DNA from: JBGSMF01 sp964651475
Lineage (GTDB): Bacteria > Chloroflexota > Anaerolineae > Fen-1058
Length of the DNA stretch: 64,000 bases
Direction: 5' to 3'
Assembly: GCA_964651475.1 (NCBI GenBank)
Contig: CAZYXV010000001.1
Location: forward strand, 124,001-188,000
Shown: in pieces, positions 63,647 to 64,000 of the stretch
Position numbering within the stretch: position 1 is the first letter of the stretch
How the letters are laid out: each line of letters begins with the position of its first letter
Position numbers and translations under genes: made by a program
The notes under the pieces: generated by a model
Seen by the model: the letters and a program-made list of their open reading frames with translations, nothing else
Told to the model about the DNA's origin: nothing
Database searches by the model: none

Positions 63647-64000
63647 ATGCAGCGAGAATACCCAAACGCACCTATCCCGACCGTTGGAGCGGTTGTATTC
63701 AAAGGCGCGCACGTGCTGCTGGCGCAGCGCGGCAAAGAACCCAACAAGGGCATGTGGACCTTGCCAGGTGGGGCCATCGAGCTAGGCGAGACTGCCCGCC
63801 AGGCCATCGAACGCGAAGTATGCGAAGAATGCGGCCTCACCGTGCAGGCGGGCGAGGTGGTAGAAGTGTTAGATATCCTCCAACGCGACGAGGCAGGAGC
63901 ACTGCGCTTCCATTATGTATTGATTGACATGCTCTGCCAGTATGTTAGCGGAGAGATTGAGGCCGGAGATGACGTGGCCGACGCGCGCTGGGTAAGCGCA
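63647..64000 (+). CDS. NUDIX hydrolase (partial)
   Basis: 118 codons readable; the C-terminus is beyond the window. The NUDIX box is complete: GGAIELGETARQAIEREVCEECG (about 42-64, G-x5-E-x7-REVxEE-x-G), with glutamates for Mg. It starts with MQREYPNAPIPTVGAVVF at the ATG 63647 (GGAG nine bases upstream; a GTG five codons earlier is possible). The family hydrolyses nucleoside diphosphates linked to another group; ADP-ribose, NADH or dNTP are candidates. Confidence 0.92.
   Translation, partial: MQREYPNAPIPTVGAVVFKGAHVLLAQRGKEPNKGMWTLPGGAIELGETARQAIEREVCEECGLTVQAGEVVEVLDILQRDEAGALRFHYVLIDMLCQYVSGEIEAGDDVADARWVSA

Overview
The window looks like a chromosomal piece of an uncultured Chloroflexota bacterium, probably Anaerolineae-like. 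The support is indirect: secreted proteins with the lineage-typical YLPMVLK stretch and YFPLTGH / FGYPITEEF repeats, a T-box leader on leuS, a large SRP RNA with an Alu domain, many GAF-rich kinases and several families of short palindromic repeats. No rRNA, phage, CRISPR or intact insertion sequence was seen.

Layout. 1-9831 (minus strand) is a long heterodisulfide-reductase-type cluster, in transcription order hdrC-hdrB-hdrA, a class V aminotransferase, a second hdrA, a second hdrC-hdrB, two GNAT acetyltransferases and an HdrA/GltD fusion that leaves the window. 10019-14833 is a giant secreted beta-helix protein. 15209-19197 is a tRNA-Ala / T-box / leuS transcription unit. 19203-22343 holds a stand-alone PEP-synthase-type ATP-binding domain and a SUMF1 protein sharing a divergent control region, then an anti-sigma factor and its antagonist. 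22457-31045 holds a CBS-type pyrophosphatase, a molybdenum hydroxylase operon, PRPP synthetase and a membrane glycosyltransferase. 31315-42317 is mostly housekeeping (ABC-F, dephospho-CoA kinase, a methyltransferase, an FAH-family hydrolase, glmS) mixed with membrane and secreted proteins. 42466-45254 is a scar: a radical-SAM gene with an internal deletion beside a 5'-truncated type I restriction subunit. 45409-53739 is a signalling island of three kinases and a REC-CpaE fusion. 53744-64000 holds efp, a DinG-type exonuclease-helicase, SRP RNA, a yabE-rsmA pair, an XRE-TPR-LysM lipoprotein-PlsC run and a partial NUDIX gene.

The most unusual object is at 15362-15718: a leucine T-box riboswitch (specifier CTC) for leuS has a complete tRNA-Ala(GGC) gene inside it, just after the T-box core GGGTGGTA, and the same 8-mer occurs again after the tRNA, where the real antiterminator and terminator follow. 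A second tRNA-Ala(CGC) precedes the leader. Other notable items are a division of HdrA modules among three proteins, a 22-bp repeat array that ends two convergent genes, a 90-bp MITE with a 9-bp target duplication, three 17-bp operator-like repeats plus an attenuator before the SUMF1 gene, and a secreted cupredoxin-like domain that has lost most of its copper ligands.

All functional assignments come from reading motifs by eye; no database search was made.
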